Source: Sipunculus nudus
Taxonomy: Eukaryota; Annelida; Sipuncula; Golfingiida; Sipunculidae
Assembly: GCA_026874595.1 (NCBI GenBank)
Contig: CM049318.1
Coordinates: 40,652,456 to 40,716,455 of the forward strand
Direction: 5' to 3'
Length of the DNA stretch: 64,000 nt
Position 1 is the stretch's first letter, and every line of letters starts with the position of its first letter. The notes under the pieces are model-generated. The model was not told the origin of the DNA. It made no database searches and saw nothing but the letters and a program-made list of their open reading frames with translations. A program made the translations under genes and the position numbers. This document shows positions 27,801 through 43,000 of this stretch, one piece after another.

Positions 27801-30800
27801 ATACTATATACGATCAAAACAGTTTTGTGGTTTTGATATTAGGCAGCCTTGAAGTGTAACAATGGCTTTTTTTTATGGAAAATGGAGTTTTTTTCCTTAA
27901 TATCTCGAAGGAACGAAGTCCTAATGACCCAATTTTCGGTATGGTAGGAGATTTTGGGGACATCTTAAATTATGCCAACAGCCTGGGAAGCTTAGAGATG
28001 TGCACTGTATGACCTACTGTCATCGAAGGGGACTGCTTGACAATGTAAGGATATACAACAAGAGCCTCCAAAAAAATTCAATAACTAGCCTAATTTTGCA
28101 GCTTTTATTTACAAATTTCAGATTTGAACAGATTAAATCCTTATGTATACATGCTGTGAAAATTAAATCCACAGTACTTACAGGAAAAAATTGTGCCGTG
28201 GCCAAAGTTGGGCAAAATTTAAGGTACCAATTTTATATTTTTGCCAATATTTAAAAAAATTTAACAGATTTTGATCTTATTTTTGGTATACAATTAAATT
28301 TTGATTAATTAAAGTTGTATTACCGGAAAAAAGTCCCTACCTTTATCACTTTTGGTCTTAAGTGACCAAATATCTTCCTGATTTTTTTAACTAAGTCCAT
28401 TATGTTTGGGCCCATAACTTTTTAAAATTATATAATACTGACTTAATATCTGGCAGGTACATAGGAACTATATAGAGGAACATTTATGGTAAATATGAAG
28501 AAAACCAGATGAGTGGTTTTGATATTAGGCAGTCCTGAAGTGTGAAAATAGATTTCTAATAAAAAATTGGGGTTTTTCCTTAATATCTCTAAGGAACGAA
28601 GTCCTATTGACCCAATTTTCGGCATGGTAGGAGATTTTGGGGACATCTAACTGTATGCCGAATTTCAGATTCGTAGGTCCAACGGTGTCAAAACGTGCCA
28701 GTCTTACGGATGGACATCCAGACGGACAGACGGACGGACAGACAGACGGACGGACGACGGTCAATGGACCACGACTATAGCTCAGATGACTTATAGTCAG
28801 CTGAGCTAAAAATATAGCAGCTGATTCTTTTAAATTACAGTTTCATACTAAGAGGCCAGTGTTAGTATACTTACTTATCACCCTGTATTTTATATACTGT
28901 GGCTAGTCCCTCCAAGTGTTGCTGAAACTCCTCAAAGTTCCCCTCACTTAGGGCTGTAACTAGTTCACTGCAGCTCTACAATCATAAATGGCATTAAGTT
29001 AATCCAACTTGCATTATTACATAAATGTATATAAACAATAGAATTATGGGTCAGTAAAGTTGTGTGCCTGCACATTCAACACAACAAATCTGTAAATTAA
29101 GGACTTACTACACTGTAATATCAAAGTTAAGTCTTTGAAATAGGATGGAGGCAGCCCATAAAGAATACAACTGGCATCCATCAGATACGAAATAATGAGA
29201 TCAAACTGGTACAGAAAGTGCAAAAAAACTTTATGCAACACAAAACAAGGTCCTATGCCCTCTAGCTTGGACTACTTATAACAAGGCCTACAGGCCTAAT
29301 GCGAACCTGTGCAATGAGATTACACCAGGTATAATGCTTCAATGCTGGACCATTACTTTTCAAGAACATGTGTAACATGTATATGAACAAACATCACTGC
29401 TGCAATTCTGTCATGGGTGCACACAACACAAAAGCTAGAATATGAGTAGTCAACAAGCGACTACGTGTATCCGCCAAAATCAGAGTAGGAAAGGTGAAGT
29501 GAGGCATGGATTGAGTGGCAAGGGGAAATAGAGTGAGATGTGTTGCATAATAGCCTTGATGTGTGCAGGCGAAATGTGTATGTAGGTTGTGCCACCTACC
29601 ACAAAATCCAGAAAGCTGTCCAAGATGTATAAACATGCAAAATTTTAGGCAGATAAGTCAAACCACTACTGAGATATGAGTGATTTTAGCCCACGGCAGA
29701 AAAACAGAGGGATGCTGTGCAAAAATGGTGGCAAGTGGCGCCACCAATTTTGTGTATGATTAAGAGCTATGTGAGATCTATACACATGCAAAATTTCAGG
29801 GGGATCTGTCAAACCAGTCCTGAGATATAAGCCAGATGGCTGCAGCTTATACATAAATGTAGGTGGCGCCACCTGCCATAAAAATCCAGAAAGCTTTCCA
29901 AGATGTATAAACATGCAAAATTTTAGGCAGATATGTCAAACCACTGCCGAGATATGAGTGATTTTATCCCACGGCAAACAAACAGCAGACGCTGTGCAAA
30001 AATAATTGCAGGTGGCACCACCAGTTTTGCGTATGATAAAGAGCTATGTGAGATCTATAAACATGCAAAATTTTTGCAAAATCAGTCAAATGGTTCCTGA
30101 GATATGAGCTTGGATGTCTGCAGCGTAAATTTGAATGTAGGTGGCGCCACCTGTCATAAAATCAAGAAAACTGTCAAGGATGTATAAACCTGCAAAATAT
30201 CAGGTGGAAAAGTCAAACCACTGTAGAGATATGAGTGATTTTATCCCACGGCAAACAACCAGATGGATGCTGTGCAAAAATGGTTGCAGGTGGCACCACC
30301 AGTTTTGCGTATGATAAAGAGCTATGGGAGATCTATACACATGCAAAATTTTGGCCCAACTGGTCAAACGGTTACCGAGATATGAGCTTGGATGTCTGCA
30401 GCTTAAACATGAATGTAGGTGGTGCCACCTGTCATAAAATCAAGAAAACTGTCAAGGATGTATACACATGCAAAATTTCAGGTGAATAAGTCCAACTAAT
30501 GCAGAGATATGAGTGTTTTTATCCCAAGGCAGATGAACAGATGGACGCTGTGCAAAAATGGTTGTAGGTGGCTCCACCATTTTTAGTGTATGTTATAAAG
30601 CTTTCCAAGCTACATTTGTGCAAAATCTTTAGCCTTATCGGTCAAACGGTTCCCGGGATATGTGGGTTTATGTGTGGAAACAGACGCACAAATGGATGCT
30701 GGGCAGAGAGGAAAGGTCAGAGGTCAACAAAAAATGAGGGCGCAGCAGTTCACATTTGACCGATCATAATTTCGAAATTTTAAAAAATTCTGCCCAGTGG

Positions 30801-33800
30801 TTATGGAGGAGTTCTCCGGAAACCTATGCAGCGATGTTTTGGCAAATACAATGATTGTAGCTTGCACCACCAGTCTTATATACAACGAAGAGATATATAC
30901 ATATGCCCAATGTCAGACTGATATGTCAAACCCCTCCTGTGAAATAAGCAGGCGCATACACTGCAAAAGTCAATGTAGGTGGCACCACCTGTCTTGTAAA
31001 TGAGAATACCATCAAAGATGCATAGACAGGTATCAGTCCAATACATCAAACTTCCCAAGAGTTTGATGCACTGGGCTGACAAGGCTTAGGTGAGTAAGGC
31101 AGTTGTCCCCGAGTGACCTGTGCCCTGTGACAAATTGCTGCCTCAAGCTACTGCACTGAGTGAACTCTTGACCTGCACCTGGCTAGACTGAGTGAACTTT
31201 TGACCTGTACCTGGCTGCACTGATGGAACTCTTGACCTGTTGCATAATCTGACACAGTTGGCCGTCTGCTAAAGCTATAAATAGATTCAGGCTGAACTTT
31301 GGTGCCAAATATGATGCAGTGAGCAGTCTGCCAAAGCTATCAATAGAATGCAGCTACTGCACTGAGTGAACTCTTGATCTATACCTGGCTGCACTTCTTC
31401 CAATCCTGGCACTGTGCCAAAACTATTTATAGAGCTGACATCATCTTGGCTAATGGCCAACATCAAGGCACTGGCAATCTGCCAATGGTAAACCAAGTGC
31501 TGCCATCTGTACACAAAAGTGGTCCCTACTTGAAATAACTTTGAAATTTATTTTCCCAATACAAAATGCTTTTCAGCTGACTTTTTATAAAAAAGAAATC
31601 AGGAATTTATGTAAAATTATTACAGATGCATACTGAATGCAAAATTAAAATACAGGTATATATCATTGATGGCAAATTCTTGAATTAAGTTGAGTAGGGA
31701 TACCAATAATTTATAATCCACGTACAGTTGTCTTTATATAGCCACAGAGAGCTGAATATCCATGATTGTAACATTGTCTGGTATGATGAATAACTTAAAT
31801 CATAAATCTAAATTTTTTTAAAGCTTTTAAAAAAACTTTCTTGTCAATATTAACCAAATATAACCTGAAATCTAAATGTCTAGTGGCATAATGTAATAGA
31901 TACTGATAAACTGGTGCCAAGCTAGATGTAACAGCATCACACAGCTAACATATATGGTAAAATGACTCAATTCAATCTCCATAATTCAGCCAAAAATCAT
32001 TCATGTGGAATCCATTAATGACAATAATTATAAGAATTATTGTAGGGATTATTCTTGTAAAATATTTAACAAATTGGCTTCAGTGGCATCAGTCGAAAAA
32101 CGTTTCACAAGTTTATAACTCATATAGGAAGATACAGCAAACTGGCCAAGTTCAGCTTCCCGTAAATCAGTCAAAAAGCACTGAACCAAAACCATTTGAA
32201 CAAACTTGAATTATCAACATCTGAGGATTATTAATGTGTGAGATTTAAGAATTTGGCCCAGTGGTTTTTGAGAAGAAGATCTTTGTAGCCACTGAGCTAA
32301 AATGGGCTGTTATGGCAAATGACTAAATTCAGCTTCCTGTAACTTAGCCAAAAGTCACTGAAAAGAGACCATTTAAACAAACTTCAGAAATCACTACCCT
32401 AGGATCATTTCTGTGTGATAATGACCCCATACAAAAAAGGCCGATGCAGGTGGCGCCACCAATACCTCAATTTCAGATATGACCTATGTGACCAACATTG
32501 GCATAAAATTTGGTGATGATAGCTCCAGCCGTTTCTGAGATTTAAATTTTAATATGCTTTTTTGCACAGTTAACAAAGTTCAACCTCCTGTAACTCGGCC
32601 AAAAATCGCCAAACTGGAACCATTCGAACAAACTTGAGGAAGATTGTTCCAGGGATCATTTCTGTGAAATATTGGACAATTTGGCTGGAAAGTTTCGGAG
32701 AAGAAGATTTTTAAAGCTTTTTTAGCTTTTTCCCTATAAAATCTATGGAAATGCAGTTAGAAAAAAAAATAAACAAAATCCAATATAGTTTTTTGGATGA
32801 CTGAATATTTGCAAAAAATTTGGTGATGCTAGCTCCTGCCGTTTTTGAGATAGCTATGGTTAACGTACAGATGACGCACGACACACGACGGACGATGCCG
32901 CACCATCGCATAAGCTCACAGGTTCGCTAATAACTGTCAATGAGAGCAATCTGAATTGCTCAAAAATCTTATTTCATGTATTTGTTTTATGTATCTTTTA
33001 CTGAAGAGGTTAGATGGATATACACCCATCACTACATCTCAGGACACCTGAAATGTTCTAAGGACACCTCACATGAGCTAAAAACATAAGAAATATGATG
33101 AACTTACAACAGGGTCTCCATGGTGAGCGATGCGGACATCCTTGACCATTCCAGTGTTGTGCAGCTGTATTTCCAGCCAGAACATGTCCCCTATGATCTT
33201 ATAGGTGTCCGCAGTACATGGGCTGAACTTAAGTCCAACTCTTTTAGATACAGTCTCCAAACAGTCAACCATTAATGGTAAACTTGTGACTGAAAACAAA
33301 ATTTGTTAACATTTATATTCATGGTAAAACCTTGAAATCAGTTATTAATGGAACAGAGTCTCCTTTCCTGCATTACTTCAAAAGTGATGGTTACAGAAAT
33401 CCACAGATTTGACCTTACAGATAAAGTTCAAGGTAACTAGTAAACTCTTTGTTTTTTTTTTAAACTCTCTGAGCACTTAAATGAAACACTGGTGTTTCAA
33501 ATTTGAGAAAAATATATGCAGTACCTAAAACATTACAGGGTTCACAAATTATGAAGATTTGACATAGAGAATGAAAGTCAAGGTCACCAGTTTTGAATTT
33601 TATAATAATGTTACAGTCATTTACTTGTAATTGATAACTACATGTACAACATACAGAATTATATATTGTAAACCTCACAAGAAGCTTTAGAATTAAATAC
33701 AGATGACAATATTATATTAAACAGTAAATTTGATTTACTTTGATCATATTTTCTCATAATAAGATCTGATTCAAGGACTCTCTTTTCCTGAAATGTCAAA

Positions 33801-34021
33801 ACTGACTTCTCCTTTTTTAAGGAAACATTCTGTACTTGATGAAAACATTAAGTATGAAGCATACTGTATGGGTTTTAGATTTATGATTACCACTGCCACT
33901 TGGTGGAGGTAATTTTTGCACATACGCACTGAAATGAGGGTCTCTGAAATACTTCTGAATTGTTTCCAATTGTTTCTTTATGAAGTAAGAAGCATACTCA
34001 ATGTTTACGGTAATGAGTGTG

Positions 34022-34053
<32 letters not shown>

Positions 34054-37000
34054 AATTCATTGCATAAGCAATACAATAACCAATGTTTTACTGTCTACTC
34101 ACCTTTGACAGTCTTTTGCAGTGTTTCTAACTGTTTCTGTATGAGCACACGATCACATGGTTCTAAGTGCAGTCTTTTATCCTGAAATCACAAAAAAAGT
34201 TTTCACATCAGACAGTGAACCTGTAATATATGTGTAAAGATGGAAAGATTGCATATAAAACTGTATGTAAATTGATGAATATTACAAATGAAGCTGAAAC
34301 TTATGAGTAACAAATATTGCATATATCATTCTATTCCAATGACTGCATGGCGCTAGAGACAAGGAACATGAAGAAGTCAAAATAAGTTAGGTATTTGTGT
34401 GGACTACAGAATACACACTTAGCTTCATTCATGAATAATCATAATACAGTGCTGCCATCTACAGTGAACCAGTTTAACTAAAGTACCAATATGTACTCAC
34501 TGCACTTCATGTCCTGGTGAGCAGTGAGGCGAAGCTGATAACTACACAATCATGTTTATAACAAAATAAACCTGTTATTACATCTCTGTATACAAGGAGT
34601 GCAGTCTGGGAGTTGCTGGATCATGGTGTTTTGTTCATCTCTGTCATATATGAATGGTAAACTTTTCCGGTTCCTTAAAAGGATATCCCTGATCATTAAA
34701 TATGGACATTGTTCTCCACATTCAAGTCTATCTTTCAGTGGAAAAACAATGGTAATAACAATTACAGGGAATCTGTACTACAGATGACAATAAAATCAAA
34801 TACTTAGTTTTTCTTATTAAATTACACCAATAATTTTCCACAAATAATCAACAGAGTTTATGGCAATTTAATCTAAGTAAGATGCCTATTAATTTTTTTT
34901 TAAAATTTCGAAGTTCAATAGCTTTGAATTTTGTACAAAAAATGGGGAACCATAAGTTTTTTTCACACAAGTTATATAATAACCTCATATTACCAAGTAT
35001 ACTAGCCCTGGATTAACCTAAAATTATCTGGATATATAATATGTGTTGATTTTGTCAAAGACCCTTCAGTTCATAAATTACATCATTACTGTGAATCATA
35101 CAAGCCTGGATTATAAACCAGTCCAGATGTAACTGGATTTAGGAATGTAAAACAACATAAAAATAGCTATACAGGCAAACCACTGGTGTTCTGTAATACA
35201 TACAACAGCAGTGTTGGGCTGATTATAATTTTTAATCAATGATTGGTCAGTCGGTGCAAATATGATTTGATCAACCATCTTGCAGTGCCATAATCAATTA
35301 CAAAGTTATGTACATAACTTGGGCACTGTGATGAGGAAATATATACTTTCATTTAATTCATGCAAGCAAATTCTAGAAAAGTCTGTGTTTATTAACAGCT
35401 TGATAATTTATGTTATGACACATCTTGCATGTCAAATTTAACATCCCCTACCCTGACAAGGAAAAAATCTTTTTTGCATATCAGTATTTACCAATAGACA
35501 TTTCTTTCCAGAAAATAAAATAATAAGATTTTCTGAAAAAGTACCTAACATATGGACCTTGAAGATGTAGAATCCGTGAAAGTTAGTTTGCTAAAACTGC
35601 CTTTTTCACACAATAACTGAGTACGAACTGCAATATATCAGACCTTTTGCCATCAGACCTGAGAGGCTGACCTTAGGACACCTGGGTCACCCCTACCCCC
35701 TTGCTGGATACACTGACCACACCCACCACCTAACTTAATTATCCAAACAACAGCACCAGTATATGACGCCTGTATATAAATCATTGTTCACAGCATGCTG
35801 CTACAGTTTATTTTTGCCACAATATACACAATAAGCCAAACAAAGCCAACTGTGTACCATACCCAACAATAGAATTTTTATAGCTCATTCTGGTAGAATT
35901 TACTCATCCAGTTTATGAAACAGTATATTCTGAAAGTCAGGCAGAGTTCACAATCCATCCATACAAGTAATGTATGATTTCTAATTTAATCATATTTCAT
36001 CATGCTACAAGCCACAATAATATCCTGTACCAATACTGTTTGTTGTTAAAAAAAACATTATATAAATAAATAAGTGTGAATGTTGCAGTCCTTAATGAAT
36101 ATGAATTATTAATTTACCAATATATGTAATGGCCATTGATATACACCAATACAATATCCATTTTACTTTACTCCTGATGCATGTAATCCTAGGAATAATA
36201 TAGAATATTGATTTCAAAGAAAATTATACAGTTGTCAAACATGACATAATCCTAGACTCAGTGAGTCATGAACCTCTAAAAAGCTCTAATGAAAACACAG
36301 ATACATTACATGGTCCTACATTTCAATAGCTTACAAATAAATACTGTGGTTGGCTTAATATTCACGGTGGTTTAAAATTCGCTATATTTGCGGTCGGGGC
36401 AATACCGTGAAATTAGAACCACCCAGATTTAAACCCTTGCTGTCATGGGAAAATAGTTTCTGCGCGGCACTTCAGGGATGGCCCCTTCCGTGACCAACTT
36501 GTAATATCCATGGAATGAAGTTTCATTAACGAAATCCGAACTTGATATGATCAAGGTAATGTGTAGGGCCCTTTTTATTTTGATATGTAATGGCCAAGCT
36601 ATGAAACCAGTGCCTTTTTGAAGCAGCATCGCCAGGTCCCGGCAGTGACGGTCGTTGTAATTTGAGCAAAACATGAGCATCAATTTTTACTCATTCCAAG
36701 TTAAAATACCCTCAACATAGTGAGCTTGTTCAAACAAAATGGGGCCAGTTTTCCTGTGATGACAAATACAGTTTCTTGACCAAAGCATCATTATTTATCA
36801 CACCTGCACATGATGGGTGAACTGTGGGGAGGGCCTTCTGGTAATTAACTCTGACCCGAGCCGAGAAATCCCCATTAACTAGCTTACCAAAAACAGTCAT
36901 GGGCCGTGAGCGTGGATAAAGAGGCGATAAGCAGATACTTATAATTTTGTGTAATAGAGAATTGATAACTATTTTGTCGTTTATATTAAATTATTACTAT

Positions 37001-40000
37001 ATGCCCCATCTCAAAAATTAAACCCCCTCATTTAATATGCCTTTATTTTGATGAGAATGTAATTCAGGTGAGAAACTATTGGTAAACATGTGTAATGAGT
37101 TTCATGTAAATCCATAGGATTTTTGTAAGTCACCAAGGTACCTCCAAAGTGCGGTGACCACTGAAACTCATTAAATATGTGTAAATTTTTATGAGAATGT
37201 AAATCAGGTGAGAAAGTCTATTGTTAATATTTCTGTTGAGTCTCTTCAGAATCCACCATATTCTTTGAATGTTATCACGTACCATATTCTTTGTACACTA
37301 GCCTTGTGACCTCTGACCTTATTAAATATGCATGGAATTTGTCCATAATCAAACTCAGATGAGATAATTTATTGGTTAGTAGCAACACTCAAAGTTTATG
37401 GACAGACAAGACCGTGGGAATACCATAAGACGTCCCATCATAAATGGGCGTATTTCAGTAATAATACTGCCATCTACGGTGCTCGATCATGTGACATTTC
37501 ATCCCTGAGAACAAAACCCTCAAACACCATATGACAACTGGTCAAAGGTGGCTGTAGTACTGTCAGCCTATAGAACCTTGATCTGTGTTGATTGTCGTGG
37601 ATATATATATCTATGAAATGCAGGTCAGCACACCTGGAACATCAAAGCTAACAGGGTTAGAACTGCATAAAGGTTATAATACATTAACTATCATCAGTGC
37701 TTGTGTTCAAAGGAAACAGTGCACAAACTACTTCTACAATACAGCCCTGGAGCAGGTATTTTTCCTGTACCTAACTACCCAATTCAGAGTACCTGGTTGT
37801 GATGAGCAGGAATTACCTGGTACCTGGACCTGGGACAGACGAGCATATAAGGACAAAAGTGTGCAGTTAATAATATTCACTAAAATGATCTGTACCTGTG
37901 CCTAGGTAATCCATGGGGTCCGATGGCAGTTGCCTTAAGTCAAGCGAAGCTAATTGAAAGGTGCAGCAACTGCACTGAGTGAACTCTTATACTATACCTG
38001 GCTGCACTGTGTGAACTGTTGCAAAACCTGTTACAGTTGGCTGTCTGCCAAAGCTATAAATAGATCCAGACTGAAACTTGGCCTGTTGCCAAGTCTGGTA
38101 TAGTTAGCAGTCTGCCAAGCTATTTATAGATACACGCAAAATCTTGGCATGTTTCCAAATCTGTTTATACACACTAAAGGAGTTCGCCTCAATGTTTTAT
38201 TTCAAGTTGCATTTTCATAAGATTTTTCTTTATAAAAAAAGTTCAGAATAATAAAAGATGCCTCTTGTAACAAAAATCAGAATACAGATATATTTTATTC
38301 ATGGATTTATCTTACACTTAAGCTGGATATGTACAACAATAATTTATGTTGCCTGTTTAGCTCTGCTTTCATACCAATACCCGAAGAGCTAAGCTTGTTT
38401 ATACAAAAAAAATAGCTTTGTTCACAAAATATCTAACAGTCCTTTAATTGTAAAAGTACAATAATTCTGCCAAAATCATTTATGTAAACTTGAACAAAGG
38501 CCACCTAAGGATCATTTTTTGTGCAATGTTAAAGAAGTTTAAACAACAGTTTTGCAGAAGAAGACTATTGCAGCCTTCTGTTTGAAATAGGCTTACTGAT
38601 GGCCACTAGACCAATCCAGCCATCTATGACTCTACCAAAAAATCAATGAAATACAAAGTGCATTATGTTTGGGTCCATAACCTTTACAAATAATATGTAA
38701 TACTGACCTAATTCCTGGCATGATATTAGAAACTATATAGAGGAATAATTATGGAAAATATGATTAAAAAAAACAAATAAGCAGTTTTGATAATAAGCAG
38801 TCTTGAAGTGTGATGATAGGTTTTTAATGAAACACTGAGGGTTTTTCCTGAATTTCTCAAAGGAACAGTGACCCAGTTATCAATTTGGTAGGAGAATTTG
38901 GGGACATCTAACAGTATGCTGAATTTCAGATCCTTTGATTTAATGGTTTCAAAATGTGCCAGTTTAACAGACAGACAGAAAGACAGCTGTCCAACAAAGG
39001 GCCATCGCTTTAGCAGAGTTGACTTATATTCAGCTGTGCTAAAAATGTTCTGCATGAAAAAACTTTTTGCATTAGAATACAGCAAGGCCAAAGCATTCAC
39101 TTCTGTCATTTATAATCGTAAGTAACCTGAACAAAAGAATGTTTCTATAGGAAACTATCAATTCATCAGTACATAGTAAGGCTAAACCTTGCATTCCATA
39201 ATTTTAAAGTATAGTAATAGAATAAAAGAAAAGTTCTGAATGAGGATCGTTAATTCATCACTATGATGCACTATATTGCAACTATCAGTGTCCCTAAACA
39301 TCCTGCTGACATTAATGATTAAGCAGTGACATTATTATCAAGTTCTGATCAGGTGATAAAATACAAAATATGGAGCTAACAATGACAGGTTAAAAATGTC
39401 AACCATGTGCATGGCCTGTGTTGAATCCCAGTATTGTAACAGACCTTGTTGTGTGAAATTGTTATCAGAATAAGGAAAGTATGAAATGTAGCACAACTCT
39501 CCACAGTTACTGCCATTAACATTAAATATTATTCTTCTGCTTAATGGCAAATATAATGTATGTTTTGAGACCAGCCAGCTTTTTTCTTATAATTTGTTCC
39601 ACAAAGTGGCAACAGGAATTTGGAGATTATTGTCGGAACCTTACCAATTATCACATAATTCAATTCTAATCTGAGAAAGGTGACAAAGTTATTTGGTGAG
39701 GTGAAAAAAATCATGAAAAGAACCAACATATTTCAAATACTTCTGGTAATATGGATTCTTTTTGGTCTCATGAGCAAGTTGACATGCCTCTCCCATGATG
39801 GTCCAAACCTTGTTTGACAGGTTTTTTTTAAAGAATATTAATGACAATGGACAGCCTATAAACATTTTTAAATGCATATCTTAGAGCATTTAACAAATGA
39901 CCTTGATTATCAATTGATCATCAGTGGTATAAAATGTTTTTGATAAATACAGTTTTCATAAATATTTATATTCAGTTCTGTTACCAATTACATCAATTTA

Positions 40001-43000
40001 GCAGGTATCATTCTGGTTTCATTCTAGACTAGTTAACTAGGCCAATGCCTCATTCCTTTGTTACAAACTGATGACTATTCTTTGGAACTGTTGAGACACT
40101 TTATGTAAATATGACAAAATTTCAATGAGCAACTCCATGTGGGACAAAGTTGATTCATACAAGTTAATCACATCAGGGATCCATTTTATTTTAACAATTA
40201 TCTAAAATTCATTTACAGTCAACTAAAAAGGCTTAATACATTTCAATTATTATCAAATTTATTGTTTGCAATTAATAAATAATAACATGTTAATAACCAA
40301 GGTACAATGATAATATATGCATGTAGGCTAATACCTTGATATGGAATAAAATTTATGTTGCCAAGTGCAAAGATTGCATTTATGAAAAGGGTTATTCCTA
40401 TAAAGGCTATAATAGTTCCCATCTCTTGACACAAATTATTTTCAGTCGTAAGTCATACAATTTTCTAAACACTAAAATCTACATATTTATACCTCTTTTC
40501 TTTTAATATATCAACAATATTTAATATAACATCTCAATTCATCTCACCATGGGAAAATTCTAACAATTGTACACACACAACTGCTAATGATATGAGTATT
40601 GTCATCTGTTAATGCCTGCATTACAAGCTAGGTGGAACACAGTATCAAGTGAAAGGAAGACATACACTTTGTAAAGCTGTATAACCTAAAAGTTTGAGAT
40701 GGCCTCATATATATAACTGCCTGTTTCTCAAACACAGGAAACCTGTAAATGTGCATCACATGCACAAGATTAAACACCAGTCAAAATTTAATAAATCAGC
40801 AGAATTCTTATGTAAACATTTTTCACAGACTGGCTAACATATCAGACTCTGGTCTCACACCTTTTGGTTATACACAAAGTGAAACCACTCCATTAAAGTT
40901 ACCTCTTTACATTAATATGGACACCTGTGTCATAAGATTGGAAGTACACTTAGATGAAAATCAATTCTCTAATATTGGATCTTCCACATCATGAGCAAAA
41001 ACTAAGTTCATGCCAGTGTCCCTATTTGAAAGACCACAGTATAAAACAAACAAAGGCAGAATGGACAGCCGGGAGCATTTTAGTAGTCGTCACTTCCTAC
41101 AGCAGGGAACTAAAAATTTAAATATCTTGCTGACTGCATGTGGTGATGTCAGGTGATGTAAAATGCATGTAATGAAGTGTAAAAATAGGTTTTCAATGGG
41201 GGAAAATGAAGAATTTCCTTAAATTCTCAAAGGAACAAAGTTGCAATGTCCCAATTTTGGGTTTGTTAGAACTAAGCGACATATAACTGTATGTCAAATT
41301 TTGGATTCATAAATCTAATGGTTTCAAAATGTGCCAATCTAACTAATGGACCATAACAATATGCTTATTTCTGAGGAAATAAACAACCCTGATATAAAGA
41401 GCAGATATCTGGAGGTCTTTGAAACCTTACTGTATTTTAATGTGACACTATAGTGACTTACTGTTGCAGATATTCGAAGGGCTTTGAAACCTTACTGTAT
41501 TTTAATGTGACGCTGTGGTGATCAACTGCTGCAGATATTTGGAGGTCTTTGAAACCTTACTGTATTTTAATGTGACACTATAGTGACTAACTGTTGCAGA
41601 TATTCAAAGGTCTTGAAGCCTCACTGTATTTTAATGCGCACCGTGGTACCAACTAATGCAGATATTCTGAGGTTTTTTAAACCTTGCTGTATTTTAATGT
41701 GACGCTGTGGTGACTTACTGTTGCAGATATTCGAAGGGCTTTGAAACCTTACTGTATTTTAATGTAACGCTGTGGTGATCAACTGTTGCAGATATTTGGA
41801 GGTCTTTGAAACCTTACTGTATTTTAATGTGACACTATAGTGACTAACTGTTGCAGATATTCGAAGGTCTTTGAAGCCTCACTGTATTTTAATGTGACGC
41901 TGTGGTGACCAACTGTTGCAGATATTTGGAGGTCTTTGAAACCTTACTGTATTTTAATATGATGCTGTGGTGACTTACTGTTGCAGATATTCGGAGGGCT
42001 TTAGTGGTGTCTGTCCATGATTTATGCTGTGATGACCGGAGCCTGAGCCGGTCCATTAAGTTGTGGAGTTTCACCTTTTGCTCACCCTCCCCTTCTTCCT
42101 CCATCTCTGTAAAGACAAAGCAATGAAATAAATACAAAACTGGCAGTCAATGATAAATATTTAAAATTAAGGTTGGTTTGCAATCAAAAATTCTATTTTA
42201 TATTATCTGCCAAGGCTTGGAGATCAATTACTGATTGAATTTAGCCGAAGCATCAAGGGAAATGATAATACCGCTCATACATGCTACAATCTATCAATAC
42301 AATATTGATATTTTCATGACAAAAGAGCATGTACTATCAATTAAATTAACTGCCCTTGGCACCCATATATGTTCTTAGTAAATGTAGAAGATACACCAGG
42401 TTGTCTCCAAGGCTTAATATATTCAACGTTACCCATCAATTATTAAGTGAATTAAATATATCAAATATATTGTACAAAAAATCTGAGTAACAAACAAATA
42501 TTGTTTGGTAATTCAAGATAATTTGAGAGATCTGATTACATTTTAAAATATCAATCTCTGAACATTATCTATTTTTGATTTTATTCATAATATCATCCTT
42601 TTACTTTTCAACTTTCTCTTCGACAATGGGGCATCAGACCTCTTTTTCAAGAAGGTTTTATTTTTGCAATAATTCCCCTTTCCAAAGATCACAAATTTGA
42701 AACCCTCACAACAAAAAGGCAACTACACTATATCATCACACAGCTTGGTGCTAAGCTGAACAACTTCACAAGGTATTCGTAGGACCACTGAGGGAAACAA
42801 TGTGTACTTAATATTATCGCTGCCATCTAACCCTGTGAACTATATGTGTGATAATAAATGTAGTAGAAAAAATTTATTATTAAATTGAATCAAACAAATG
42901 TGTTTAAATACACACAAATATACTAAACAGTAAATCAGTTTTACTACAAACTAGGTGATGTTTCAAAGAGGGACGATTTAAATTTTCTAAGTGTTAACTG

